Shown here in pieces: positions 1 to 11,562 of a stretch of 64,000 nt of DNA (position 1 is its first letter; each line of letters starts with the position of its first letter). The notes beneath the pieces were generated by a model, which saw only the letters and a program-made list of their open reading frames with translations, had not been told where the DNA came from and did not search any database. The translations under genes were made by a program, and so were the position numbers. Source of the stretch: Piliocolobus tephrosceles (lineage: Eukaryota > Chordata > Mammalia > Primates > Cercopithecidae); the NCBI RefSeq assembly GCF_002776525.5, contig NC_045436.1:157540666-157604665 (forward strand). The letters are read 5' to 3'.

Positions 1-669
1 AAAAAATTAATTAATGCCATCGAGGTACTTGATACTGACATTTAAGAGCTTCAGCTGGTTAATAATTCACTCAACATATTAACAACAGCATCGTAAGTGC
101 TAGGAGCTCAGAATACAAATAAATATCTTTATTTCTTTACAGACAAGCATACATTAAAAGGACCAATAGTCAAATCAATTTTCAGTGTAGAAATTCGTTC
201 AGAATTCAGAACTCAAATAAATTGGCTTGAGTAAAAAGCAAAACGTGTAAGATGAAATGACTAAAAATATATTTTTTAAAAGTGAAAGTGGGTTGTCCAT
301 GTCTCCTTGTGCCATTTTGGATTTTAGCTGTTCACTTTATTTAAATCTAAGTCTTTGAAATCCTGTTAAAGCACCATCTTTATAAAATGTCTACAGGGAA
401 AATAGTATTTTAATTGCTCACAGGATGGATTTATAGTTCACTTCTATAGACACTGATGGAGCACCTAATAGATATCAGCCATGTACCTGGAAGAGACAAT
501 GAGATCAATCTTAATCATTAGTGTTTGTAGATATTTAATGTTATAAAAATTATAGATATTTTAAAAGATTATTTCAATATAATGTGGTAGAAGATATAAG
601 ACTTTATAAGCAGGATATCTTATGAGTGTAGAGCAGAAAAATTTACTCCATACAAGAAATATAAGTTAC
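1..669. other. AT-rich non-coding sequence
   Basis: No gene, RNA gene or confidently assignable repeat is visible. Stop codons are dense in all frames. A short stretch near 445-500 faintly resembles MIR, too weakly to call. Confidence 0.6.
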
Positions 670-1087
670 TGTTATGGTTTGAGTGTTTATCCTATTCCAA
701 ACTCATGTTAAAATTTAATTGCCAAAAAAAATGTTTAAAAAGAAGGATGAATAAGACCTAGTATTTGATATCACAACACGGGGACTGCAGTCAATAATAA
801 CTGTACATTTAAAAATAACTAAAAGAATGTCATTGAAATTGGTTAATGCCTTTATCACAAGAGTCGGTTCCTTATATAAGAATGAGTTCAGCCCACTTTG
901 TCTCTCTCTCTCTCTCACGCTTTGACTTTCTGCCATGGAATGACTCAGCAGGAAGTTCCTTGGAAGATGCCAGCCCCTCCATCATGGACTTCCCAGCCTC
1001 CAGAAGCATGAACCAATAAGTATTTGTTAATTATAAATTACCCAATCTGTGGTATTTTGTTATAGCAGCACAAAATGGACTACAACA
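670..1087 (+). mobile_element. MLT1-like MaLR LTR
   Basis: The left end (TGTTATGGTTTGAGTG), the motif TCCCAGCCTCCAGAA, the TAAATTACCCAATCTGTGG block and the ACTACAACA end match the plus-strand layout of MLT1/MST-type ERVL-MaLR solo LTRs. A short (TC)n run lies at about 901-917. About 100 bp of L1-like sequence interrupts the LTR near its 5' end. No internal retroviral sequence is attached. Confidence 0.75.
741..838 (+). mobile_element. L1 3'UTR-like fragment inside the MLT1 LTR
   Basis: The segment from GGATGAATAAGACCTAG through ACATTTAAAAATAACTAAAAG resembles the primate L1 3'UTR, which has a GAATAAGATCTAGTATTTG block and a CAATAATAA...TTAAAATAACTAAAAGAG block. It splits the LTR between its 5' end and the GGTTAATGCCTTTATC block. 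It lacks an obvious poly-A tail, so it may be an insertion remnant or a gene-conversion patch. Confidence 0.55.
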
Positions 1088-2135
1088 TGTTCTAGTGGGA
1101 TAAGCCTTTCTTGTCAAGGTTTCATCAAGACATGAGAGGTTGAAAATAGTGGTGTGATTTTATAATAGCAGATTTCTTCTGAATTCCTATTATTCAACCA
1201 AAAACTTATGCAGAGTCTTACTTTTTTATATATAGAAAAAAAGTCAAGTTACTTGTTCATTTTATAGCTATAAATGAGGTTTTTGTAGCTATAGATGAGG
1301 TTTCTCTCATTTTAAAAAATTCTCTTTAAATATAAGTTTTCCGTATCTCATTTGTTGTCTTAACACATAAAGCACTTCACTGCTTCTTTTGCTTCTTGTA
1401 GGCATCTTAGCTATACTCAGATTCATGAATAAACAATTCCTTTGTCTCCTAATATGTCTATATTTCTTCATTCAAATAATGAACGTTTCTCATGAATTCA
1501 AAACAGTTTTAATCATTTTGAGCAGGAAATCATTTATACCCATTTCATCCACTTTCTAAGGTCTTACGCAGACACCTCAGAAATTTGCACTTATGATCTA
1601 AAGATATCAATTCATCAAGGTTTCATACATGTTTTAGAATAAACAAAATGGCAAAGTGAATGTAGGAGTGGTAGTTTGTTCACTCTTATGTACGATGATA
1701 TTGTAGTACCATTATTTTTCACTGGTGCGATATTAATTATCTAGTATATTGGAAACAAAACCATGCAGGTACAATGTACTACACATTGAATTGTGTCTTT
1801 ATTTTAATTTGTCCTCTATTTTTGTCCAGACACAAAGATTCAGAATGTACATGAAATTTAATAAATAATATTATTTATTTAATTTTAAGCATATAAAACA
1901 AGCATAAATATAATTAAAGGATTAGTAATGTCTTTAGTGTTTTCAAAGGGGTTGATGGTAATGAATTGTCCATTATTTAATATTTCATTGAAAAGTCTAA
2001 TTAAAGTGATTTACAAACTTCAATTAGTTTCCACGATGACAAGTGTCATACAGTTTCTCAAAGTAACACCGGATAGGTAAAAAGCAAGAAACCATGATGG
2101 GAAAAGCATAAAGATGCATTTTTACCAATAGGGAG
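1088..2135. other. AT-rich non-coding sequence
   Basis: No gene or assignable repeat is seen. The base composition is strongly AT and no frame stays open for more than a few dozen codons. Confidence 0.55.
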
Positions 2136-2530
2136 TGTATTATTTGCTTGGGCTGCCATAACAGAATACAACAGAGAGGGAGCCTTATGCAAGAGGAATT
2201 TATTTCTTCACAATTCTGAAGGCTAAAAGTTCAAGATCAAGGTGCCAGCTAGGGTGCTATCTTTTGAGGCCTCTCTGCTTGGGTTGAAGATAGCCAGCTT
2301 CTTGCTATGTCTTTACATGGCCTTTCCTTTGTACTTCTATGGGGATAGAGAGATTAATGTAGTCTTTCCCTCTACTTACAAGACACCAGCCCTATTGGAT
2401 TAGAGAACCACCTTAAAGAACTCATTTAACCTTAATTACCTCTCTAAAAACCCTCTCTCCAAATACAGTCGCATTGGTATTAAAGGCTTCAACATATGAA
2501 TTAGGAAAGGAACACAATTCTGTTCATAAG
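2136..2530 (-). mobile_element. MLT1-like MaLR LTR, minus strand
   Basis: The reverse complement shows MLT1 landmarks. On the plus strand these read TTGGGCTGCCATAACAGAAT, AGTTCAAGATCAAGGTGCC, CTCTCCAAATACAGTCGCAT and CTTCAACATATGAATTAGG. The left end, with GTGTATTA, is the LTR 3' end. It is a solo LTR with many substitutions. Confidence 0.75.
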
Positions 2531-2766
2531 AAGGATTTGATCCCATGAAAAGGTCTTGAATATTTAAATTTTAGAAAGGCTTGCATTATAATGTTAAGCA
2601 TAAAATATGTTATAGATTGTATTAAATAAAACCCATATACACATTAATGAGTTATATCTACCTTACTATTACTAATGTTCACTGATGCAATAGTTCATTA
2701 ACAAGAAACCACTGCCCTTCTGTTGCCCTCTAAAGGGTTGCAATCAGGGACCCTGTTTAGAGGAGC

Positions 2767-2801
<35 letters not shown>

Positions 2802-3099
2802 AATAAATTAGATTATGAATCTAACTAGAATACCACTGGACCTCTTTAAACAACCTATTTTATTAATATGTCTGCCTTGAGACAATGTTGTGCTATAGCA
2901 TACCCTTGAAATTACAAATCTAATTCCAAAGATATCAGCAACTATAATGAACAAGTAACTAATTCATCTAGTTTCTCTTTCATTCAGGGAGCCATATGTC
3001 TTCCAATGAATATAAATTCTGTTCATTCAGTATAAATGAAGTCAGCTATTTCCTTTTTTATTTCCGATTAACCTCTTTGATGATATCATGGCCCAGAAA
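2531..3099. other. Non-coding stretch with poly-A tract
   Basis: AT-rich DNA without a recognisable gene. It holds an uninterrupted run of about 31 A at 2768-2798, which I cannot tie to an Alu or L1 body upstream. Confidence 0.6.
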
Positions 3100-3620
3100 T
3101 GCACCATCCTTCTTATACTCCCTGTGCCTTATAAGTCATGTACTCCTGTATTAGAATTAATCAATTCTAGCCTCTTGTTGAGATTTAAGATGGGAGTAGA
3201 CGATATCAGTTGAGCTTGTTTCTGCATCTGTGTTTAGCCAGTAGGTCAGCTTACTACTAGAGAATTTAATGTGGCCTCACTCGTGGGTCTCATGGATGGC
3301 AGGATGTAGGCTGGGGAAGTGGGGGTCACTGGGTCACCACACATCTCTCATCATCCAGCAGGCTAGCTCAGGCTTATTAACAAGACTGCACAGGAGTTTT
3401 AAAAGCCTCACGATAATGAGTCTCAATGTATAAGCACTTTTCAAGTCTCTTCTTGTATCATAATGTCTGTTACCCACTAGCAAAATATAATCACATATTC
3501 TACCCTAAGGTAGAATGGGAAAGAGTTACCCAAGCTGTAGATAAAAAGAGGTGTTAACAATATGGAAAATTACTGCAGTTATATACCAGAGCAGGAAAAA
3601 GTTGGAATCACCTTGAAATA
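3100..3620. mobile_element. Ancient interspersed repeat, family unassigned
   Basis: The blocks ATGTGGCCTCACTCGTGGG, CTCATCATCCAGCAGGCTAG and TTTCAAGTCTCTTCTTGT resemble an old mammalian interspersed repeat that I have seen in human DNA but cannot name with confidence. It is degraded, and its edges are approximate. Confidence 0.4.
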
Positions 3621-3764
3621 TTTTGTGTAGAATTAGGGATGTATGTCTGGGAAAGCTTGAAAATGAGATTGGGGCTGGATATAAAACAAGATGGTAAAAT
3701 ACTGGATTAAGAAACGTAAAGTTTATCAGTGAAGAGCAGCAAAGTTAGAGGGAGCCCAGTCTAC

Positions 3765-4320
3765 AAGGCTACCCTTACTTTGATTCCAACTATAAGTTAA
3801 GGAACTCCAAGACCATTCTCATTTTCATTAACTTGCTAGAACAACTCACAGAACTCAGTAAAAGCTGTTATACTTATTACGGTTTATTATATTACAAGAC
3901 ACAAATTTAAAGCAGCCAAGGGAGGAACTGCATACAACAGAGTCCAGGAAAGTTCCAACCATATAACTTCCCAGTTGTTCTCTCTCTATGGACTTGAAGT
4001 TATCATTACCTTCCCATCAAGCCTGAGTGCCTATAAAAAGGTATTGCCAACCAATGAAGCTCACTTGAGCTTTGGTGTGCAGATTTTAATTGGGGTTCAT
4101 CTCATAAACATGGTTCACAGCCTACATGGCTAATCTCAGTCTCTAGTACCTCAGGAGTTTGAACAGATACCACATGATCCTACCCTAAATCACATTGTTA
4201 GACCATCTGGTGTGGCCACCTTCTACTCTAAATCACATTGTTACACTATCAAGGCCTCTAGGCAAACAAAGACAGTTCTATCAGGCAGGGCATTTCAAGG
4301 GTTTTTAGATTACCTGCAAA
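3765..4320 (-). mobile_element. ERVL-type LTR, minus strand (MLT2-like)
   Basis: Blocks such as ACAACTCACAGAACTCAG, ACGGTTTATTATATTACAAG, TCCAGGAAAGTTCC and CAGGGCATTTCAAGGG are in the order expected for a minus-strand ERVL LTR. The exact subfamily is uncertain. A 16-bp direct repeat (CTAAATCACATTGTTA) occurs at 4185-4200 and 4228-4243 inside it. Confidence 0.5.
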
Positions 4321-5094
4321 AGTGATGGCAAAAACAAAGCCTCCTTTTTGTCAAGTTTTGATTTTTTAGTACATATTTGCTGAAGAATATTGTCAGTAGC
4401 AATCAATTGAAGGGATCATGATCAAAGGTATAATTGCAGGATTTATTAGCAGTAGTATATAAGATGCCACCTAATATCTTATCTAAATTGAACTACAGAC
4501 TTACTTAGATGGGTAAGGGGTCTATGTTTTGCCACTCTCCTCTATATTCTCTCAATCTCAGAGAAGGAGGCTACAATGAACAGAGAGACAGAACTATAAT
4601 GTGCACTGAGGGTAAGATAGGAAAATAAATTTAAGTTTAAAAATGAATAGGGCTGAAACAATAAGTCTGTTGTAGTAACTAAAGAGTAGGAATATTTATG
4701 GGCACTGTTACTGGTAGGAAATGGGACTTGAATGAGCAGATTATCTTGGATTATCCAAGCAACCCTACACTTGATTTTAACCAAAGTAATGCAAAATTTC
4801 TGTTAGACAGGAGAATACATACAAGAGATCTATTATGAATCATAATCACTATAGCCAATGACAACCTGCTGTATACTTGAAAATTGCTAGAGTAGATTTT
4901 AAGTGTTCACACCACAAAAAAGTATGTTTGACAATGTTAATTCGCCTGATTTAGCCATTTCACAATGTGCACATATATCAAAGCATCATGCTGTTCACCA
5001 TAAATATATATTTTATGTGTCAATGTAAAAAAATAGAAAATTGCCAAATGGTTCTAAATTCTATATATTTTATCATTAAAAGAGGAAAGTAGGG
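4321..5094. other. AT-rich non-coding sequence
   Basis: No gene seen. Reading frames here show no family resemblance. Confidence 0.5.
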
Positions 5095-5370
5095 GGAAAA
5101 TTGACAGACATATAGAAGAGAAAGAGACAGAGATGGGAGCAATAAAGCCACAAGCCAAAAAATGCCAGCAGCCATCAGAATCTGGAAGAAGAAATGGCTT
5201 CTCCCATACAGTCTCCGGAAAGACACAGCTCTGCAGAGAGCTTAATTTCCATTCAGCAAAACTGGCTTTGGACTTATAATCTCCAGAACTTTAAAAGAAT
5301 ACATTTCTTTTGTCTTAAACCACCAAGTTTTTGGTAATTTGTTACAGTATTCCTAGGAAAGTAATAGGGA
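5095..5370 (+). mobile_element. MLT1 LTR, 3' part
   Basis: The sequence contains the MLT1 series ATAAAGCCACAAGCCAAAAA, GCCAGCAGCCATCAGAATCT, TCTTAAACCACCAAGTTTTT and GGTAATTTGTTACAGTATTC. These are the 3' half landmarks of MLT1, including the pre-terminal GGTAATTTGTTACAG box. The 5' half is missing or too diverged to see. Confidence 0.65.
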
Positions 5371-6354
5371 AAATCACTGGAAACAAATTCGTATCATGTG
5401 TAGTTTGTATTCATCAAGGAATGGAGGACCTCCTTTAAATGATTTTTATGTATATAATTTTTAATCTCTATTCACGTCCAGGTCTAGCTCTCTAACTCTG
5501 CTGAAGTCCATACCTGCAGACACTGTGCAGCACTCACTCCACATATGACAGATCTCCTCTATCCCTCCACTTAATTTCAACTCAGCAATGGTGAGCAATT
5601 CCTTTTAACATTGTCTGTGTCAGGTATGTATCATTTTCTGCAGTATGTTTCAGTTTTTGCGCCTCACAGCTCTCTCCCAAGGTCAGTCTTAGAAGTGCAG
5701 GGGAAGGAATGGTCTTGGAGAAACCCTCAGAGGGTAGAAAAGAATCAGAGGTTAAATGCTTCAACTTCTTTACCTTCAATGGGTCAGTCTGATGTATTCC
5801 ACATGGCTCTTCAAAAGGTCTTAGGTAAGATTGAGCCCCAGTCACTAACAGCACTAGGCAGCTTAATAAACACTACACTGTATTTTTTTTTTTCTCTCTA
5901 CACTCATTTTTCCTCTTCCTCATATCTCTTCATAGGATCGTCTGACAAGTAAACTACTTTCAGATAATCTTCTCAAATTCTACCTTCAGATAAACATAAA
6001 CTAAGGCAGTTTTAAATGAAAGCAGTTTTGGAAGTAAACCCTTAGAATGATATTCGAAAACTAGATTATTCACTATTCAGATACCAAAGAGCACTTATTA
6101 GTTGTTGCAAGTGGGTGGTGACAAAACCTGACATGTTGTAGGATCACAATTTCTAAGAATATGTTCTGGATTTGTATATAAGTTGTAAGGAGAATATAGG
6201 GTAAGAGGTAAGACTGAAGAAGTAATCATATACTACATCACACAGTCTTATATGGTATACAAAAAATAAAAGAGGCCTTTTATTTCCTGTTAGACAATGG
6301 GTACTATTTTTAAGGTTTGCTGTAAGAAAAGCCCAAGTAGTTTCTGTCTTTGCA
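5371..6354. other. Non-coding stretch, possible old repeat at 5480-5880
   Basis: No gene is supported. Frames open on both strands at about 5580-5950 have no protein-family resemblance. The 5480-5880 segment (AAACCCTCAGAGGG, TTGAGCCCCAGTCACTAAC) has the feel of an ancient repeat but I could not assign it. Confidence 0.4.
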
Positions 6355-6475
6355 TGACCCCACGAAAATCATTTAACCTCTCTGGGGCTCATTTTTTCCC
6401 CTCTGCAAAATGAAAATTTAAATGGTACTTATAGGAAATAAGGCAAAATGCAGAATATTGCACTTGGACAATTTT
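6355..6475 (+). mobile_element. MIR fragment
   Basis: ATTTAACCTCTCTGGGGCTC followed by TCTGCAAAATGAAAATTTAA corresponds to the MIR core region (TTAACCTCTCTGGGCCTCAG...CTGTAAAATGGGGATAA). Only the central part survives. Confidence 0.65.
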
Positions 6476-6488
6476 AATGTATTGTAAC

Positions 6489-6921
6489 TGTGATGGTTAA
6501 TGTTATGTGTCAACTTGTCTAGGCCGTGATACCCAGGTTTGTTCAAACACCAGTGCAAACGTACCTATAAAGGCATTTTTTGGATATGGTTAAAATTTAA
6601 ATCAATAGATATTGGGTAAAGCAGATTATTCTCCAGAATGTGTGTGGGTCACATTCAATCAGCTGAAGACCTTACGAGAAAAGATGAAGGTAGCTTGAGG
6701 AAAAGGAACTCCACCTCTACACAGCCTTTGGACTCAGGAATGTAACGTCCTCTCTTCTCTGGGTTTCCAGCCTGCTGGCCTACCCTGCATATTTTGGACT
6801 TTCTAGTCCTCACAATCACATGAGCAAGTCTTTAAAATAAATCCCACCCTTTCCCCAAACTTACACACTTCATTTCTTCTGTTACTCTGAAAAATTAATA
6901 ATTTTAAGGTGTTCTAATACA
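6489..6921 (+). mobile_element. LTR-like interspersed repeat (TGTGATGGTTAA...CTAATACA)
   Basis: It starts TGTGATGGTTAATG, with GTGTCAACTTG following. It continues with GGTAAAGCAGATTATTCTCC, TCCAGCCTGCTGGCC, TGAGCAAGTC and AATAAATCCCACC, and ends CTAATACA. The TG...CA ends and the pre-terminal AATAAA box look LTR-like. I recognise the family from many mammalian genomes but cannot give its name safely. A second copy in opposite orientation is at 39531-39993. Confidence 0.6.
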
Positions 6922-6942
6922 GTAAATAATAATTTTAAGGTG
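6896..6942 (+). repeat. Partial 31-bp tandem duplication
   Basis: The 16-mer TAATAATTTTAAGGTG occurs at 6896-6911 and again at 6927-6942, 31 bp apart, straddling the 3' end of the preceding LTR-like element. This looks like a local slippage duplication that arose after the element inserted. Confidence 0.75.
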
Positions 6943-6970
6943 ATTACTCCAGAAGTTACGTAGAAATTAG

Positions 6971-7998
6971 TGTATGGTGGCAGAATAATGGCTCCTCAAG
7001 GATGTGCATGTTCTGCTCCTGAAAACCTGAGAATATATGAAAAAAGAATTTGCAAATGTAGGTAAGGTATCTTAGTTTATTTAGTGTGTCTATAACAGAA
7101 TATCTGAGGCTGAGTAATTCATAGGAAGAAAAAGAGGTTTATTTTTACTCATGGTTCTGGTCGCTGGAAAGTTCAAGATTGAACAGATGCAACTTGTGAG
7201 GTCCTCAGGCTGCTTCAACTCATAGTAGAAAGTGAAAAGGGAGAAGGCATTTGTGAAGAAGTCACATGGTGAGAGACAGAGCAAGAGAGAGAAAAACTAA
7301 GGAAGCCAGGCTCCTTTTAACAACCTGCTCGGTGGAAACTAGCTAGGGTAAGAACTCACTTATCCTCATGGGAGAGCATTAATCTATAAGGGATCCACAA
7401 TCATGGCCCAAACACCTCCCACTAGGCCTCCATCCCAACACTGCTACACTGGCATCAAACGTCAACATAAGGCTTGGTGGAGACAAAACAGATCCAAACT
7501 ATAGGGTTTGAGTATAAGGTTAAGAGACTTGAGATGGGGAGATTAGCCTGACTTATATGGGTGAGCCCAGTCTAGCTATATTGGATCACATTCATCTTCT
7601 TAAAAGTAGAGAATCTTTTCTGGCTGAAGAGGGTCAAAGAGATTTAGTAAGAACAGCCTGATACTTCATCGTTTGTTTTAAAAATGGAGGAAGGATGGCA
7701 GAAGCCAAGGAATGTGGCAGTCTTTAGAAGCTGGAAACAACTCTCAATCTAGAGGCTAGGAAAAAAAAAAAAAAAAAAAATGGGGACTTTAACTATTATA
7801 GGGAAATGAACAGAAATTGTTCTGTTTTCCTGGAGGTCTCCCAACGAAGCACAGCCCTGCAGGCAACTGTATTTTAGCCTATTTACACAAACGTTCTACT
7901 TCTGGCCCACAGAGTTGTGAGAGAGAGAAAAAAAAGTATTGTTTTAAGCCACTAATATGAGGTAATTTATTGTGACAGCAATTGAAAAGCTAATAAAG
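6971..7998 (+). mobile_element. MLT1 LTR interrupted by an MST LTR
   Basis: The left part (GGTGGCAGAATAATGGCTCC, AAACCTGAGAATATATG) and the right part (AAGGTTAAGAGACTTGAGAT, GAAGCCAAGGAATGTGGCAG, TGTTTTAAGCCACTAATATG, AGCTAATAAA) are the two halves of one plus-strand MLT1 LTR. They are separated by a minus-strand MST LTR at about 7068-7506. A 20-A tract at 7761-7780 is a later expansion within the right half. Confidence 0.8.
7068..7506 (-). mobile_element. MST-type MaLR LTR, minus strand, nested in MLT1
   Basis: Minus-strand MST landmarks read on the plus strand as GAATATCTGAGGCTGAGTAA, GAAGTCACATGGTGAGAG, CACCTCCCACTAGGCC and CAGATCCAAACTATA. It sits inside the MLT1 LTR, so it is the younger of the two. 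Confidence 0.8.
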
Positions 7999-8224
7999 GT
8001 GTCTGTTTATACCATCTTCATCTTAGAAGCCAATTTTAAAAAAACAAACAAATACAAGTGTTAAACTTCATAGATACTCATGTGTTATATAACTGGAGAC
8101 GCATTAAAATCTTCACATTCACATAGACCAAAGCATCATATCACTTTCCACATATAAAAGTTTAGAAAATATCCTACTAATAAGCATCGAATAGAAAACT
8201 GGTAGAGAATATTATAAAGAGGTT

Positions 8225-8690
8225 GTGGTACAGATGCTGGGCAGTTGTCCAGGATCATCCGGGACATTTTCTCTCCCCTACTACTCTTTCTATTGGCCCC
8301 ATTGCATTACACCAGCTCCGGGCCTAAAGCCAAATCCTGATACGTCTTCTAAACGAATGGCAGAAACCCATGCATTTATCCCTGTAACTGTTTCATGGAC
8401 AGTGCTAACCTTGACTTTATGTGATATCTCTGTGCACTCCTCCATGAAAAGGAATTGGTTCAAAGGGGGCCCCAATTTGTAACATATATCTTGATATTCA
8501 GAATTTATATTTATTGATTGGAGTAAGAGAAAAATTTTTTCTCCTTCTGGATGGTTTGTGATACAAATGTGTGGACTAGAGCAGTTGAAATCATTTCATG
8601 ACCAGAGGAAAAGACACCTGGGTCTGAAACATTCATATGAATAAAGGAAGCATCATATAATATAGCAAAATAGAGTCACAGCACAGAGCT
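8225..8690. mobile_element. Probable ancient repeat, family unassigned
   Basis: This segment is more GC-rich than its surroundings and carries short open frames on both strands (85 codons plus, 61 codons minus) with no protein-family resemblance. The pattern around GGAATTGGTTCAAAGGGGGC and the later GACCAGAGGAAAAGACACCT resembles a widespread old mammalian repeat. I do not regard either frame as a gene. Confidence 0.35.
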
Positions 8691-8979
8691 AAATATAGCA
8701 ATACCAAGACAAAATTCTAAATAATCAATCATACTTTGAAATTAATTATGTTTATTATTTACACCAGCTTCACATGGATATTTTATTACTTGAATCTCTA
8801 ACAAAAGCAATTTAACTTTATTTTTAGGAAAATTACATATTTCATGGTATAGAACTTTAGGGTCATTCTTCAATAGTGGGCTTATGCACTATAAATTTAT
8901 AAATGTGAAGAGTTTGTTATAGTACAGCAGTCATGGAAATAATTAAGAAAATGATAAAAGAAGTTAATTCTAGTAGTGG

Positions 8980-9135
8980 AAAGGCTATTCATCTGTATTG
9001 TTTTATGCTTCTCCTCAGGTACCATCTCATCCAAAAATTGTCCCTGATTCATCAGGCTAGGGTACACCCCAGTCCTGTCCTTCTTTTGTATCTTGTATGT
9101 ATTTATATTGCAGCATTTAATGTGAATCGAGTCTC
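8980..9135 (+). mobile_element. L2 fragment (3' region)
   Basis: CTCAGGTACCATCTCATCC, TTGTCCCTGATTCATCAGGC and the following TATATTGCAGCATTTAATGT follow the order of the L2 3' region (cytosine-rich block, CCTTCCCTGA block, then ATAGCACTTA). It is highly diverged. Confidence 0.45.
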
Positions 9136-9688
9136 TATTGGAATATTTATATTTTTGCACTTGTATAAACTACATTATTTTAGGATACCCACCACCTATT
9201 AGTGTACTACATATAGAAAGTATTTAACATATCTTTTTGAATTTAATTGTCATGAAAAAGTGAGTATGACCTACTTTTTACTTGCTCTGTTAAGCTAGTC
9301 ATCTCATATATAGATCTGTTGGAACCAAATCTATAAGGCATTTTACCAGTCCCTGAAGCTTGTTTTGGTTCTTTAGAAGTAGAGAGATGCTAAGAAATTA
9401 TCTGGGACTCTAAAGTTGAGTGCCACATTGAGCACTCAACCACTAATTGAAGACTCTTTTAATTCAGCCAGATTATTTGCAGTGTTAGCAAGAGACCTCA
9501 AAGGCCCCATTGCTCATCATACTTACTTGCACTTCCCACAGAAGGAAAACCCTGTAAGGCCACTTCAGTTTCTGTTTTGCTTATTCAAAAGAACCCAGAG
9601 CTACAAAGCTTTTGCATCAAAGAAGAATTATATCAGGGGATTAGGAAGTTGTATAAGTGACCTGAATCTAGACAATTTAATGTCTGGG

Positions 9689-9721
<33 letters not shown>

Positions 9722-11009
9722 CTTGTGTTAATTTGCTTTTGTTCTACCATTGCTACCATTTCAAACATGCAAACATCCCAACCAATTGTCAAATGAAAAA
9801 TTCAGGTTGGTAATAGAAGCAGTATCATTTAGAGAAAAGTAGAGCTATACTTCATGCTGCTTTCAGCATAAAATATTAGCAATTCCAAGTTTCGGATTCA
9901 AATGTGATATAATAATTCTTCACAGCAGTCAAGTATGAAGGGTCAGGATTTTTCCTAGTTAAAAATTATATAATGGCATATGTCTATTCTTAACGGTAAT
10001 GAAGATAGAGAAGACATGAATAATAATAAATATGATGAAATGGTGCTAAGATTTCAAAAGTTGAGGTCAAGATAGAAAATAGATATGATTAGAGATACAG
10101 TTTAAATTTAACAAAATACATAAAAGATTATTCTGAATTTTTTCTAAAAGGAACTATCAAATTTTGTGTAGGTGTGTGTGTGTAAATGTGTTCCTTCTTC
10201 TTTATATACACTTTAGGTTTCTATAACCATTTTTACAGATGTTTTATAAAAAATAATTAATGATTGTATTGTATTTTTTATTCATATTGGAGAATTTCAT
10301 TTGCATTGAACTTGTTTTTGAATTCTATAACATTTAATAACTTTTATAGATAATACATTAATGATTATTTCCATTAATATGTATAATTGTTTCTAATTAT
10401 GAGAGTAAACTTCAACAGAAAAGAAAATACAGTCACTGAGTTAAATATTTTGAGTTCATGCTTGGAAAGCGAAGAGAAGTGAACATCTTCAAACATAAAT
10501 TCGTGTACTTCCATTTACCTTAACTATGCTTGTATAACTATTATAATATTTACTACTTTCTTAACTAAATACGTCCATGTTTAAACAAAGGCTTACATTT
10601 TCCAAAACTAGCTCCTTCTTCTTTCAGCCTTTCATAAAACCAACAAGGCCAAAAAGATAACATCATGTCTCTTACAACATAAAATATGCCAATGGTAAGT
10701 GTAGGTTCAAAGTGACATGCAGTAAAATAAAATAATCACAGTGTATCGTTATCAAGTCTCCACTAACATTATTACAATAGATGTTGAGCCAATAATTTTG
10801 TGACTGACGTATTTGAGAAAAATATTACTTTCCTTTTATTTTTATTTTAACACATCTAATAAAATATAAAGCCAGTGCTATTTACCAATCAGCAAATACA
10901 GGTTAATAATGCTTAATTTGCTTACATGAGAGGTACACATAAAATTATTTTTTCAGAAAGGTGTTTTAGTGATTGTAATAGTTACATTCATATTTGACTT
11001 TTCAGCTGC
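9136..11009. other. AT-rich non-coding stretch with a T27 tract
   Basis: No gene seen. An uninterrupted run of about 27 T lies at 9695-9721, without an Alu body on either side. The 126-codon plus-strand frame at 9416-9796 runs straight through this T tract into a phenylalanine run and is not credible as coding. Confidence 0.55.
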
Positions 11010-11470
11010 TGCCGTAGGTGATGGTGATTATTTCACTCCATGCTTTGTCTCACCCACTCAATCTGAACAAAATATCTCCTAACTTGACAGAAATCTATTT
11101 TAGTTTGTCTTCTTCCCTCTCCACATGTACCGGACCTCGATTCACTTTGAAACTTAAGCAAGCATTGGAATTCAGAACAGTTCCTCTTTAATAGCCTCTC
11201 CTGAGAACTGACTACTTTCAGGGAAAATCATTACTGGCTCAACAGTTAGATCATGCTACTTGATCATCAAATTTACCTACACCTGTTGCTTTCTAGCCAA
11301 ATGTCCTCCTCCCTATATAAGAAGATCCCATTCTGTCTAAACTTTGAGATAGGCATAGATTTTATCCTCAGAATATTCTCCCTTTTGTAATGGTCTCCCT
11401 CCATTTATTGCAATCGTCTATTTGAATACAATCTGTTCTTACCTAAATCTAGGTTTGTTTTTTATGTAAT
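11010..11470 (+). mobile_element. Probable ERV LTR, plus strand
   Basis: The segment has LTR-style order: a U3-like part, then CCTATATAAGAAGATCCCAT (TATA-like), then TTGAGATAGGCATAGATTTT, and a late TTGAATACAATCTGTTCTTA box where a polyadenylation signal would lie. It resembles ERVL-class LTRs, but I cannot name the subfamily and the 5' edge is approximate. Confidence 0.45.
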
Positions 11471-11562
11471 TGTCCAGAAGGTATTTGTTAGTCAATTACA
11501 TGATACAGTCAGGAAAAGCATGCAGTGGTTTATCAGAAAAAAAAAAAAAAAAAAACATTCTT

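Noticed and set aside
8225..8482. 85-codon plus and 61-codon minus frames in a GC-richer patch
   Set aside because: They have no homology, and the sequence pattern suggests an old repeat.
9416..9796. 126-codon plus-strand frame
   Set aside because: It runs through a T27 tract giving a phenylalanine run; no family resemblance.
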